A program made the position numbers and the translations under genes. The notes under the pieces were generated by a model. That model saw only the letters and a program-made list of their open reading frames with translations. It was not told the origin of the DNA and did not search any database. From assembly GCA_020638465.1 (NCBI GenBank), contig JACKIM010000001.1, forward strand, positions 1,021,501 through 1,085,500: a DNA stretch of 64,000 bases. The letters are read 5' to 3'. Below are positions 47,891 through 57,467 of this stretch, one piece after another. Position 1 is the first letter of the stretch. Each line of letters opens with the position of its first letter. Source of the stretch: Geminicoccaceae bacterium (GTDB taxonomy: Bacteria > Pseudomonadota > Alphaproteobacteria > Geminicoccales > Geminicoccaceae).

Positions 47891-49058
47891 CAGCCAGCAC
47901 TCCCAACGGCATCGACAATCTTGCGGGCAGCATCGGAAAGGTCATCCGCTGCGGTGATGGACAGGCCCGAATTGGCAAGGATCTCCTTGCCCTGCTCGAC
48001 ATTCGTGCCTTCGAGACGAACCACCAGCGGTACGGTAAGGTTGACCTCGCGAGCCGCGGCGACAACGCCCTCCGCGATGACATCGCAACGCATGATGCCA
48101 CCGAAGATGTTGACCAGCACACCCTCGACATTCGGATCGGACAGGAGCAGCTTGAACGCCGCAGTCACCCGTTCCTTGGTGGCACCGCCACCGACGTCGA
48201 GGAAGTTGGCGGGTTCGCCGCCATAGAGCTTGATGATGTCCATGGTGGCCATGGCGAGACCGGCGCCATTGACCATGCAGGCGATATTGCCATCGAGCTT
48301 GATGTAGTTCAGCTCGTGACGGCTGGCTTCGATCTCCTGCGGATCCTCTTCGTCGAGGTCGCGCAGGTCGACGATCTTCTGCTGGCGGTAGAGTGCGTTC
48401 GAATCGAAGTTCATCTTCGCATCGAGAGCGATGATGTCGCCGCCCTTGGTGACAACCAGCGGGTTGATTTCCACGAGGCTGGCATCACGCTCGATCATGC
48501 AGCGATAGAGGCCAGCCATGAAGGCCACGGCCTTCCTGATCTCGCCCCCCTTGAGGCCGAGACCGAAGGCCAGCTTGCGGCCGTGGAAGGCCTGAAAGCC
48601 CGTGGCCGGATCGATGGCGACCATGAGGATCTTTTCCGGGGTCCGGGCGGCGACCTCCTCGATCTCGACACCGCCTTCGGTGGAGGCCATGAAGGTCACG
48701 CGGCTGGTCGCCCGATCAATCACCGCGCCGAGATAGAGCTCGCGGCCGATGTCGCAGCCGTCCTCGATATAGACACGCTTGACCACCCGTCCCGCAGGTC
48801 CGGTCTGGTGGGTGACCAGTGTCATGCCGAGCATGTCATCGGCAAGCTGACGAACCTCTTCGACGGATTTCGCCAGCTTGACACCACCGCCCTTGCCGCG
48901 CCCGCCCGCGTGGATCTGTGCCTTGACGACCCATACCGGGCCACCGAGCTCGCGTGCAGCCTTCTCGGCCTCCTCCGGAGTGTAGGCAACCGACCCGCGC
49001 AGGGTGGCGACGCCGTAGTCCCTCAGCAGGCCCTTCGCCTGATATTCATGGATATTCA

Positions 49059-49059
<1 letters not shown>
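47890..49059 (-). CDS. sucC: Succinyl-CoA synthetase beta subunit
   Basis: 389-residue ATP-grasp subunit. Starts [17 protein letters not shown], with [20 protein letters not shown] binding nucleotide and LEINPLV-type residues ([15 protein letters not shown]). The C-terminal flavodoxin-like fold ([17 protein letters not shown]) is intact. ATG 49059 overlaps the mdh stop; the frame is open 7 codons further without support. Confidence 0.98.
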
Positions 49060-50036
<977 letters not shown>

Positions 50037-50191
50037 TCAGGTGCGAGCACCAATCTGTCTACCGATCCTGTAAGCGCGCATCAAGCGCGCTGCGTCAAGC
50101 TGCACGTACCCCTCCGGGTGAATGGCGTGACGGCCGCATGGCCTGCCTCATGCCGGTGCAAGGCATGTTCATGCGGCCATTCCCGTCCTTT

Positions 50192-50238
50192 CCGGCCCGA
50201 TAAAACGCAATCGGGCCGGTACCTTGCGGTACCGGCCC
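50192..50238 (-). terminator. Overlapping perfect hairpins after the RTX gene
   Basis: GGGCCGGTACC (50213-50223) pairs perfectly with GGTACCGGCCC (50228-50238) over a 4-nt loop. The left arm's other half, ATCGGGCCGG (50210-50219), can instead pair with CCGGCCCGAT (50192-50201). In the minus direction the first hairpin lies 27 bp past the RTX stop and is followed by GCGTTTTA. Likely terminator with two mutually exclusive structures. Confidence 0.65.
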
Positions 50239-50265
50239 AGTATGACGCAGGTCTGCGCGGAGCGT

Positions 50266-52791
50266 TCAGCTTACCGCATTGTTGTCCTGGAACGTGGTGA
50301 TCGACAGCGGATCGGTGGACCCATCCACACCTACCGGATTGGTCAGGTCGAAGATGGTCACCATCCGGTGAGCGGATCCTTCGCCGTCGAGATCCACACT
50401 GACGGTGATGTCGTTGTTGCCGCCATTGCCATCGAGGTTTGCGGCGGCGAGCTGGATGTACTTGCTGACATCCGACTTTGTCGGATCGAAGGATGAACCT
50501 TCGAACAGGATATCCAGCCCGAGCGAATCACCCTCATCGGCATTGAAGTCGACGATGTGATCGGTGCCGTCGCTGAGCCCCGTGTAGCGGAATTCGTCCG
50601 CACCCGAACCGCCTTTCAGCTTGTCCTGGCCCGGCCCGCCATTGAGGATATCGTTGCCGATGGATCCCCACAGGGTATCGTTGTCCTCACCGCCATCGAT
50701 GAAGTCGTTGCCGCTGCGACCGTTGATGAAATCATCCCCGCTGCGTCCCGAGATGGCGTCGTCGCCATCCGAAAGCAGGATCTCGCCATCATTGCTGATG
50801 CCATGGAGCGAGTCGTCGTCACCGGTCCCGGCCATCAGATGGTCGGTCACGTCAATGGTCGTCCGGGCGGTGTTGCTGGTGTTCCCGTCCGTATCGGTCA
50901 CCCGGGCGGCAATCGTCCGTTCCCCGGCTTCGGCCTGGTCGCCGGTGAACTCGATACCGACGGCGCTCATCACCTTCTCGTAATTGGCGATGGTGTCGAC
51001 ACCATGGAACTTGAGCTGCTGGTCGGACAGGACGTCGACCTTGATCTTGGTGCCGTAGAGCGCACTCTCAGCCAGAACCAGCTTGTCGCCGTCGAAGTTC
51101 GACGTGAGATACACCGTACCTCCCGACATCTGGGCGCTGTCCGCATCCGTGATGTCGGCACCGAGGCCGGCCGTGGCATCCGGACCGATCCAGACGACAT
51201 TCTTCTCCGTCACGGAACCGAAGCGGACGGCGTAGACATCGTCGTTGAAATCGTTGTCCTTGGTCGCCCTCGAGTCATCCTCGAAACCGAAGACCAACGA
51301 GCCCGTCGCGTCATCCCAGCCGGATACGACATGACCTTCACCGTCCGGGTTGAGCGCGTTGTTGTTGGCCGTGTGCTGACTGTCGTCGGTCCCGAACAGG
51401 GCGGATTGCTGCAACTCGACCCTCGTGCCGTCGTCGCTGACGTGGACAAGCACCGGTGGCGTTCCGTCGGTGTTCCTCGCCGCTTCTCCGGTATCCGGAT
51501 TGATCAGCTCGAAGTGGCCTTCCTTGAAGAAGTCCGGGTTGATCTGACGCCCGCCGTCATTGACGATGAAGAAGTTGATCTGCGTACCTTCCTCGTAGGT
51601 ACCCAGCGAAACTTCCGTTCCCAGCGGCATGCTGGGATACTTGTTCGAATACAGGTCCCCCGTCTCGTTCGTGTACGGGAAGACGGGGCGGATGTTGATG
51701 ATCGACCCGTCCGCGCCGATCTCGTGAACGAACAGCGAATCGATCGACCGGGACGATTCGTCGACGAATCGTACGAAGACCTCGCGGGTCTGATCGAGGG
51801 TGAGAATGTTCTGGTCGATGCCGTTGATGGCGTCGTCCGGAATGGTTTCCCCCTCGCCCGTGATGGGGAGGACCGGTGTGGACGGTGGATTGTAGCCGAC
51901 GCTTTCCTCGGCCAGGGTCCCCTCGATGTGACCGCGCAGCGAGAGCGAGGGAGCCTCGGTCTCGGGCGTCACCGGCGGGGGCGGCGAAACGGGAGGAGGC
52001 GATACCGGCGGTGGTGAAACGGGCGGTGGCGACACCGGCGGCGGTGAAACAGGGGGAGGCGATACCGGTGGTGGTGACACTGGAGGAGGCGGCGAAACGG
52101 GAGGAGGCGATATCGGCCCCCCTCCATCCGCCGTGTCCCGGCCGCCATCGGGATCAACCGTCGTTGAGACGAACTGCACACTGCGGGACATTTCCGTGGG
52201 ACCCAGGGGTCCTTCCGGATCGAGTCCGGTTCCGATCCCGCCCGGATCATAGGGATCAAACGATGCCCCGCCGCCTGTCTTTGCGCCTCCGGCCTCAGGT
52301 CCGGCCGCGGGCTCCGTGTCCTGGCCCTGGTCGTTCTCGGCCATGTAGGCTTCGGCCTGCCGGAGCAGGTCGGCGGCAAGCACCGGGTTTCCGCCCAGCA
52401 ATCCGAGCGTGTTGAGCTCACCGGCGGCGATGAAGAAATTCTGGAGGGTCAGCACGCCGCCATTGGCGAGCGTGATCGTCAGGTCGCTGCCGTCGATCGC
52501 ATATGTGGCGAACTGGGGATTGAACTGGGGATCCACCAGCCGGACGTCCGAGCCGTCGGGAATCAGCACGGTGATCCGCATGCCCTCGCCGGGAACTTCG
52601 TATTCACCGGGAATTTCGATGACATTGCGCGGTGCCGTGACGGCAGCACCATCCTGCTCGGCCTCGTTGACAACCTCTTCGGAGATCAGCTCCTGCGGAG
52701 CCGCTCCCTCCGCAGGTGTGGCCTGCGCCACAACAATGTGGTCATCCGTCGAAGGCTCCGCTATGACGCGCGGCGAAACCTGCTCCTGCAT
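50266..52791 (-). CDS. RTX-type, type I-secreted protein with Pro-rich hinge and DUF4114 domain
   Basis: 841-residue acidic secreted protein. No Sec signal. Residues ~1-160 resemble the N-terminal retention-type segment of large alphaproteobacterial RTX proteins (FFIAAGELNTLGLLGG). Residues ~227-273 are nine units of SPPPV/SPPPPV. A DUF4114-like domain covers ~390-525 (INFFIVNDGG and DNDFNDDVYAVRFG). Ca-binding RTX nonapeptides lie at ~675-735 (SGRSGDDFINGRSGNDF), followed by a C-terminal type I secretion target region (~740-841). AGGAG is 7 nt upstream of ATG 52791. No ABC/MFP transporter is adjacent; tolC at 11.9 kb could supply the outer-membrane part. Likely adhesin or surface protein; function not shown. 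Confidence 0.85.
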   Translation of the reverse strand: MQEQVSPRVIAEPSTDDHIVVAQATPAEGAAPQELISEEVVNEAEQDGAAVTAPRNVIEIPGEYEVPGEGMRITVLIPDGSDVRLVDPQFNPQFATYAIDGSDLTITLANGGVLTLQNFFIAAGELNTLGLLGGNPVLAADLLRQAEAYMAENDQGQDTEPAAGPEAGGAKTGGGASFDPYDPGGIGTGLDPEGPLGPTEMSRSVQFVSTTVDPDGGRDTADGGGPISPPPVSPPPPVSPPPVSPPPVSPPPVSPPPVSPPPVSPPPVSPPPPVTPETEAPSLSLRGHIEGTLAEESVGYNPPSTPVLPITGEGETIPDDAINGIDQNILTLDQTREVFVRFVDESSRSIDSLFVHEIGADGSIINIRPVFPYTNETGDLYSNKYPSMPLGTEVSLGTYEEGTQINFFIVNDGGRQINPDFFKEGHFELINPDTGEAARNTDGTPPVLVHVSDDGTRVELQQSALFGTDDSQHTANNNALNPDGEGHVVSGWDDATGSLVFGFEDDSRATKDNDFNDDVYAVRFGSVTEKNVVWIGPDATAGLGADITDADSAQMSGGTVYLTSNFDGDKLVLAESALYGTKIKVDVLSDQQLKFHGVDTIANYEKVMSAVGIEFTGDQAEAGERTIAARVTDTDGNTSNTARTTIDVTDHLMAGTGDDDSLHGISNDGEILLSDGDDAISGRSGDDFINGRSGNDFIDGGEDNDTLWGSIGNDILNGGPGQDKLKGGSGADEFRYTGLSDGTDHIVDFNADEGDSLGLDILFEGSSFDPTKSDVSKYIQLAAANLDGNGGNNDITVSVDLDGEGSAHRMVTIFDLTNPVGVDGSTDPLSITTFQDNNAVS
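51971..52111 (-). repeat. 15/18-bp coding minisatellite (SPPPV repeat)
   Basis: Nine tandem units, seven of 15 bp and two of 18 bp, encode SPPPV or SPPPPV. Third-position differences among units (ACC/ACG/ACT, GGC/GGT/GGA) show they are not recent identical copies, but the array could still vary in length by slippage. Confidence 0.85.
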
Positions 52792-52958
52792 GCATGCACT
52801 CCTGGATCCAAGGCGACTATGTGATGGCAGACAGCTTGCGCCTTATCTTTAACTCAAGCTTAACCTATCGGTGGGATTAATGCTCCTCAATCGTAAAGCG
52901 GCCACTGGATGAATATTATGGTGCGTGTTGCACGCAACGCGACCGAGGAGCGATCCGA

Positions 52959-53567
52959 ATGATACGCAAGACGATGCGGATCGGGGAGGTGAGGACCTCG
53001 ATCAAACTGGAAAGTGAATTCTGGGACTATCTCAAGGAGGTCGCAGAGAGCCGGGAGATGCGTCTTTCGGCGCTTGTCAACGAAGTTGCACAGGCCACGC
53101 CCGACCGGACGAACCTCGCGTCCACGTTGAGAACTTTCGCGCTCGTCCATGCGCGGCTGCGCTGCCAGACCTTGCAGAGGGAACTCGACAAGCTGTCGCT
53201 CGCAGGCAACACGCAGGACCTTGTCCGGGTCATGGAAGCCTGTCCGCTGCCCTGCCTGGTGCTCGACGGCGACCGGTGTATCCGCCAGATCAACCGTGCT
53301 TTTGCCTTTTGGTTGAATGTGGATTCCAAGGCAACGCTGGGACAGCGTCTTGACAATATCATGATACTGCGCGGTCCCGGCATGAAGGAGATGTGGAACA
53401 ATCTGCTCGATGGCCGCATGGCGCGGGCAGGTTTCAATGCGACCTACGTTTCTCCCGGAAAGGTGCGGACCTCGCAGGCCATGGCAGTGGCGCTGTCGGC
53501 GACCAGCTCCGATCCCGGCCGCCGCGGCTGCATCGTCCTGTTCGAGACTCTCGCCGGCCGCAACTGA
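52959..53567 (+). CDS. Ribbon-helix-helix protein with PAS-like C-terminal domain
   Basis: 202 residues. The N-terminal ~45 (VRTSIKLESEFWDYLKEVAESREMRLSALVNEVAQA) match the RHH_4 ribbon-helix-helix DNA-binding family. The C-terminal part (PLPCLVLDGDRCIRQINRAFAFWLNVDSKATLGQRLDNI) looks like a PAS sensor fold. It is probably a one-component regulator. It is divergent from the RTX gene across a 167-bp gap, which makes the RTX gene and itself candidate targets; that is inference. Confidence 0.78.
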   Translation: MIRKTMRIGEVRTSIKLESEFWDYLKEVAESREMRLSALVNEVAQATPDRTNLASTLRTFALVHARLRCQTLQRELDKLSLAGNTQDLVRVMEACPLPCLVLDGDRCIRQINRAFAFWLNVDSKATLGQRLDNIMILRGPGMKEMWNNLLDGRMARAGFNATYVSPGKVRTSQAMAVALSATSSDPGRRGCIVLFETLAGRN

Positions 53568-53755
53568 CGTTACTTCCCCTCGCGGTGAACTGACCGGTTC
53601 GTCCCCCCATTCATCCGATCCCCCAGTGCCTTCCGTGTTGTCGTGCGGACGTTGCCGTCCCGCACCGGCATCGCCGGGGTAAACGGACCACTTGTCGGGA
53701 ACGTCTCCGCGTGGCAGGGACTCGGCCTGCACATGGGAACGGGGAGGAAGGACCG

Positions 53756-54766
53756 ATGAACTACAGGAAACTGGGCCGCAGCGGATTGAAGGTGTCGCCG
53801 CTCTGTCTCGGGACGATGATGTTCGGCGGGCAGACGTCCGAGGACGTCTCCAGGCGGGTCATCGAGGTCGCTCGCGATGCCGGCATCAACTTCATCGACA
53901 CCGCCGACGTGTACAATGAAGGGCGTTCGGAGGAGATCACCGGTCGCGCCATCGCCCGCGAACGGGACTCGTGGGTCCTCGCCACCAAGCTGTGCAACGT
54001 CATGGGGAGCGGACCCAACGAGGGCGGCCTGTCCCGGAAATGGGTCATGCAGGCATGCGAGGACAGTCTCCGGCGACTCGGGACCGACTACATCGACATC
54101 TACTACCTCCACAAGGAGGACCACGACACGCCGCTGGCCGAGACCGTTTCGGCGCTGGCCGATCTCGTGCGGCAGGGCAAGGTCCGCTATGTCGGCCTGT
54201 CCAACTATCGCGCCTGGCGGATCGCCGAGATCTGTCATTTGTGCGATCGGGCCGGAATCGACCGCCCGGTGGTCCTGCAGCCCTACTACAACATCATGAA
54301 TCGCATGCCGGAGGTGGAGTTGCTGCCCGCCTGCGGCTTCTACGGGCTTGGTGTCGTGCCCTATTCCCCGCTCGCGCGCGGCGTCCTCACCGGCAAGTAT
54401 GCGCCGGGGCAGGCGCCGGCCGAAGGAACGCGGGCAGCCCGGCAGGACACCCGCATGATGCAGACCGAATGGCGCGAGGAAAGCCTGGTCATCGCCCAGA
54501 GGCTGAAGGCCCGGGCCGAGGAGAAGGGCTGCACCGCCGGGCAGTTCGCCGTCGCCTGGGTGCTCAACAATCGCCTGATCACCAGTCCCATCGCCGGACC
54601 GCGCACGCTGGATCAGATGAAGGACTATCTGGGAGCACTGGACGTCGCCTTCACCGCCGAGGACGAGGCGCTGGTCGACGGTCTGGTCACCACCGGGCAC
54701 CCGTCGACCCCGGGATACAACGACCCGGCCTATCCTCTCGAAGGCCGGCTGCCGCATGCCGGCTGA
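53756..54766 (+). CDS. Aldo/keto reductase
   Basis: 336-residue NADPH-dependent TIM-barrel reductase. The catalytic tetrad is recognisable: Asp and Tyr in FIDTADVYNEG, Lys in WVLATKLCN, His in YYLHKEDHD. The cofactor region is SPIAGPRTLDQMKDYLGAL. GGAGGAAGGA lies just upstream of ATG 53756, and the frame's earlier start (53711) is unsupported. It resembles the YghZ/potassium-channel-beta-like branch. Convergent with the dioxygenase gene, 18 bp apart. Confidence 0.92.
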   Translation: MNYRKLGRSGLKVSPLCLGTMMFGGQTSEDVSRRVIEVARDAGINFIDTADVYNEGRSEEITGRAIARERDSWVLATKLCNVMGSGPNEGGLSRKWVMQACEDSLRRLGTDYIDIYYLHKEDHDTPLAETVSALADLVRQGKVRYVGLSNYRAWRIAEICHLCDRAGIDRPVVLQPYYNIMNRMPEVELLPACGFYGLGVVPYSPLARGVLTGKYAPGQAPAEGTRAARQDTRMMQTEWREESLVIAQRLKARAEEKGCTAGQFAVAWVLNNRLITSPIAGPRTLDQMKDYLGALDVAFTAEDEALVDGLVTTGHPSTPGYNDPAYPLEGRLPHAG

Positions 54767-54780
54767 GGCGCGCGCATGTC

Positions 54781-54816
54781 GCGATCAGCGCATCATGATC
54801 GCCATGCGCTGATCGC
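54781..54816. repeat. 13-bp perfect inverted repeat at a convergent gene end
   Basis: GCGATCAGCGCAT (54781-54793) and ATGCGCTGATCGC (54804-54816) flank a 10-nt loop. It covers the last codons of the dioxygenase gene just past the aldo/keto reductase stop. It could terminate or stabilise both transcripts, but neither side has a T-run. Confidence 0.6.
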
Positions 54817-55597
54817 GCAGCCGCTTGTGCGCTGCGAGGGCCTGTGCGGAAAAATCGCCGGCCGGCGGCTGTTCCAGTTCGAAATGGCCGAAGTTGTCCT
54901 CACCCCGCACAAGTCTCGCGCTGTCGGCGGTACCCGCCTGCTGCCTGAGATGTGGCGGGATGTAGCGCACCGCAAATCCGATGCGGCGGTCGTCCGAACG
55001 GTTGGGGTTCGATCCGTGGAAGATCTTGACGTGATGCAGCGACATCTGGCCGGGTTGCAGCTCGATGTCGACGGCATCCGCTTCATCGACATCCACGGCC
55101 AGTTCCTGCCCCCGCGAGAGCAGGTTGTCGGCCGCATGGGTGTCCCGGTGTTCGATCACGCGTTCGGTGTGGGTACCGGGCACGACCCGCATGCAACCGG
55201 AGAGCCGGGTCGACGGCGACAGGGCGATCCACGCGGTGACAACGTTGCCCTCGGCTTCCAGTCCCCAATAGGTGATGTCCTGATGCCATGAGATATAGCT
55301 GGAACTCCGGGCATCCTTGGTGAACAGCGCGGATTCCCAGCACAGGATGTCCGGACCGAGAATGCCTTCCACGGCATCGAGGACGGAGGTTTCGCGGATC
55401 AGCTCGTCGGCCCAGTTCCACACCAGGTGCGGCTTGTGCCTCAGGCCCCGGTCGAACGCCTCGCCGGCCTGCGCCTCGGCAGCTTCCAGCGCCGCGCGAT
55501 AGTTCCGCGCGCGGTCAGGCTCCAGCGCCGGCAGTGGTGCCAGGTAGCCTTCGCGCCAGTAATCCTTCTGCTGAGTTTCACTGAGACTTGTCGTCAT
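54785..55597 (-). CDS. Phytanoyl-CoA dioxygenase family protein
   Basis: 270-residue Fe(II)/2-oxoglutarate oxygenase-like protein. The HxD pair is in ISWHQDITYWGL; the distal histidine is probably in LHHVKIFHGSNPNRSDDRRIGFAVRYIPP, whose arginine would bind 2-oxoglutarate. ATG 55597 has GGAGGAAG about 8 nt upstream; the longer frame to 55732 is not supported. Substrate unknown; relatives hydroxylate diverse small molecules. It is divergent from the DMT transporter. Confidence 0.88.
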   Translation of the reverse strand: MTTSLSETQQKDYWREGYLAPLPALEPDRARNYRAALEAAEAQAGEAFDRGLRHKPHLVWNWADELIRETSVLDAVEGILGPDILCWESALFTKDARSSSYISWHQDITYWGLEAEGNVVTAWIALSPSTRLSGCMRVVPGTHTERVIEHRDTHAADNLLSRGQELAVDVDEADAVDIELQPGQMSLHHVKIFHGSNPNRSDDRRIGFAVRYIPPHLRQQAGTADSARLVRGEDNFGHFELEQPPAGDFSAQALAAHKRLRDQRMAIMMR

Positions 55598-55761
55598 GGT
55601 CGTCTTCCTCCCCTTTCGTGGATCCCACACTGCGCCGGACGGCATTGCAGTGCCAGTGCCCATGACGGATATTTTCCACATCACAACAATGTTACGATCA
55701 TCCGTCCGATTGCGCGTTGTTGCTATCGGCAAGTCGCCGCCGCGCTGCTAGGCTTCCATCC

Positions 55762-56691
55762 ATGATATTGAAGTCCATGGTTCCGGCACGATCGGATACG
55801 GACGGGCAGGCGTCCGGGAACGCACTGGCGGCGATAGGGCTGGCCTGTCTCGCCGGCCTTTTCTTCGTCAGCCTCAATTCGCTGGTCAAGTATCTCACCG
55901 GGACGATCGACACGGTGATGATCATATGGGCCCGGTACTTCTTCCATGTCGTCACCGCCATCGTCCTGTTTCCCGGCACCGTCGTCGCGATCACGCGGGT
56001 CACGCAACAGAAGGTGCATCTGGCCCGCTCGCTGATGCTGCTGCTGTCGACCGTCTTCAACTTCATAGCCCTGATCTTCATGCCGCTGGGCGAGGTCTCG
56101 GCCATCATCTTCACCTCCCCGCTCATCGTCGCGGCGCTGGCCATGGTGCTCCTGCGCGAGAAGGTCTCGCCGACGCGCTGGGCGGTCATCGTCCTCGGTT
56201 TCACGGGAACGCTGCTGGTGGTGCAGCCCGGCATGAGCGGCTTCAACATCGGCGCGCTGCTGGCGCTGGGCTGTGCCGGGGCCTACGCCGCCTACCAGGT
56301 CAGCACGCGGATCGTGCGTGAATCCGAGCCGATGGTGTCGCTGCTCTATGGCGGGCTGGTCGGCATGGTGGTCTTCAGCCTGATCGTGCCGTGGTTCTGG
56401 CAGTGGCCCACATGGCAGCAATGGATCCTGCTGGTGCTCATCGGCAGCTTCGGGGCAATCGGACATCTCTTCATGATCATGGCGCTGCAACGCTCCGAAG
56501 TCTCGAAGGTCAGCCCCTTCACCTACCTGCAACTGGTCTGGGCGATGGGGTCCAGCATCTTCTTCTTTGGCGACATTCCCAATACGCTGACGATCATCGG
56601 GGCGCTGGTCATCGTCGCCAGCGGCCTCCTGCTGCTCAACCTGGATCACGGGCGCGCGGCGCGGCGGCTCCGGCGGGACCAGGGCGCATGA
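55762..56691 (+). CDS. DMT-superfamily (EamA) transporter
   Basis: 309-residue inner-membrane protein with about ten transmembrane helices in two EamA repeats (first LAAIGLACLAGLFFVSLNSLVKYL, second GALLALGCAGAYAAYQVST). Such proteins export metabolites; substrate unknown. ATG 55762 gives a short cytoplasmic N-terminus. Its stop overlaps the start of the LivF-like ATPase by 4 bp (ATGA), which is odd because DMT carriers do not use ABC ATPases. Confidence 0.88.
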   Translation: MILKSMVPARSDTDGQASGNALAAIGLACLAGLFFVSLNSLVKYLTGTIDTVMIIWARYFFHVVTAIVLFPGTVVAITRVTQQKVHLARSLMLLLSTVFNFIALIFMPLGEVSAIIFTSPLIVAALAMVLLREKVSPTRWAVIVLGFTGTLLVVQPGMSGFNIGALLALGCAGAYAAYQVSTRIVRESEPMVSLLYGGLVGMVVFSLIVPWFWQWPTWQQWILLVLIGSFGAIGHLFMIMALQRSEVSKVSPFTYLQLVWAMGSSIFFFGDIPNTLTIIGALVIVASGLLLLNLDHGRAARRLRRDQGA

Positions 56692-57401
56692 CCGCCTCGC
56701 TGACGCTGGAGAACGTCACTTCCGGCTACGGCCGGGCGCGGATCCTGTTCGACCTGACGATGGAGATCGCGCGCGGCGAGGTGGCGGTCCTGTTCGGCCG
56801 CAACGGTGCCGGCAAGTCCACGACCATGAAGACGGTCATGGGACTTCTGCCCGCATGGTCGGGGAGGATCGTCTTCGAGGGCGCCGACATCGGGCGGCTG
56901 CCGCCCCATGCCGTGGCCCGCCGGGGAATAGGCTACGTTCCCGAGGATCGCCGTGTCTTCGCCGAACTGACGGTGATGGAGAATCTCGAAGTCGGGCGCA
57001 GGGCGGCGGCGGGCGGCAGCAATCCGTGGACACCCGAGCGTCTGTTCGGGATCTTCCCCAATCTGGCCGAGATGCGCCGGCGGCCCGGCGGGCAGATGTC
57101 CGGCGGCGAGCAGCAGATGCTGACGATTGCCCGCACGCTCATGGGCAATCCGCGCCTCGTCCTTCTCGACGAACCCTCCGAGGGACTGGCGCCGGTGATC
57201 GTCGACACCATGGCCGCGGCCATCGACGATCTCAAGCGCGAGGGCCTTTCCATCCTGCTTTCCGAGCAGAATCTCCGCTTCGCCCGCCGCGTGGCCGACC
57301 GTGCCCTGCTGATCGAGAAGGGGCGCATCCTGCAACAGGGCACGCTCGACGAACTCGACCGGAGCGGCGCGCTGGAGGACATGCTCAGGGTGCCGGCCTG
57401 A
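56688..57401 (+). CDS. Branched-chain-amino-acid-type ABC ATPase (LivF-like), orphan
   Basis: 237-residue ABC ATPase. Walker A GRNGAGKSTTMK, signature QMSGGEQQMLTIAR, Walker B LVLLDEPSEGLAP and the H-loop region replaced by SEQNLRFARR, as usual in LivF. No permease, LivG or binding-protein gene accompanies it here, so it is an orphan or works with a distant set. Starts within the DMT gene stop (4-bp overlap). Confidence 0.9.
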   Translation: MTASLTLENVTSGYGRARILFDLTMEIARGEVAVLFGRNGAGKSTTMKTVMGLLPAWSGRIVFEGADIGRLPPHAVARRGIGYVPEDRRVFAELTVMENLEVGRRAAAGGSNPWTPERLFGIFPNLAEMRRRPGGQMSGGEQQMLTIARTLMGNPRLVLLDEPSEGLAPVIVDTMAAAIDDLKREGLSILLSEQNLRFARRVADRALLIEKGRILQQGTLDELDRSGALEDMLRVPA

Positions 57402-57467
57402 CCGGCATTCCGTGAAATAAGAAAAAATTCCTTGATCCGGTCCCATGCTCCATGGCATGGTGGAATC

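Noticed and set aside
51971..52111. CRISPR-like regular repeats
   Set aside because: Units are contiguous, in frame and encode SPPPV; there are no spacers.
53642..53664. Bulged hairpin ahead of the aldo/keto reductase gene
   Set aside because: Stem has an unpaired base, and no T-run or regulatory context was found.
55723..56649. 308-residue frame on minus opposite the DMT transporter
   Set aside because: Highly charged Asp/His/Arg sequence typical of antisense to a membrane protein.
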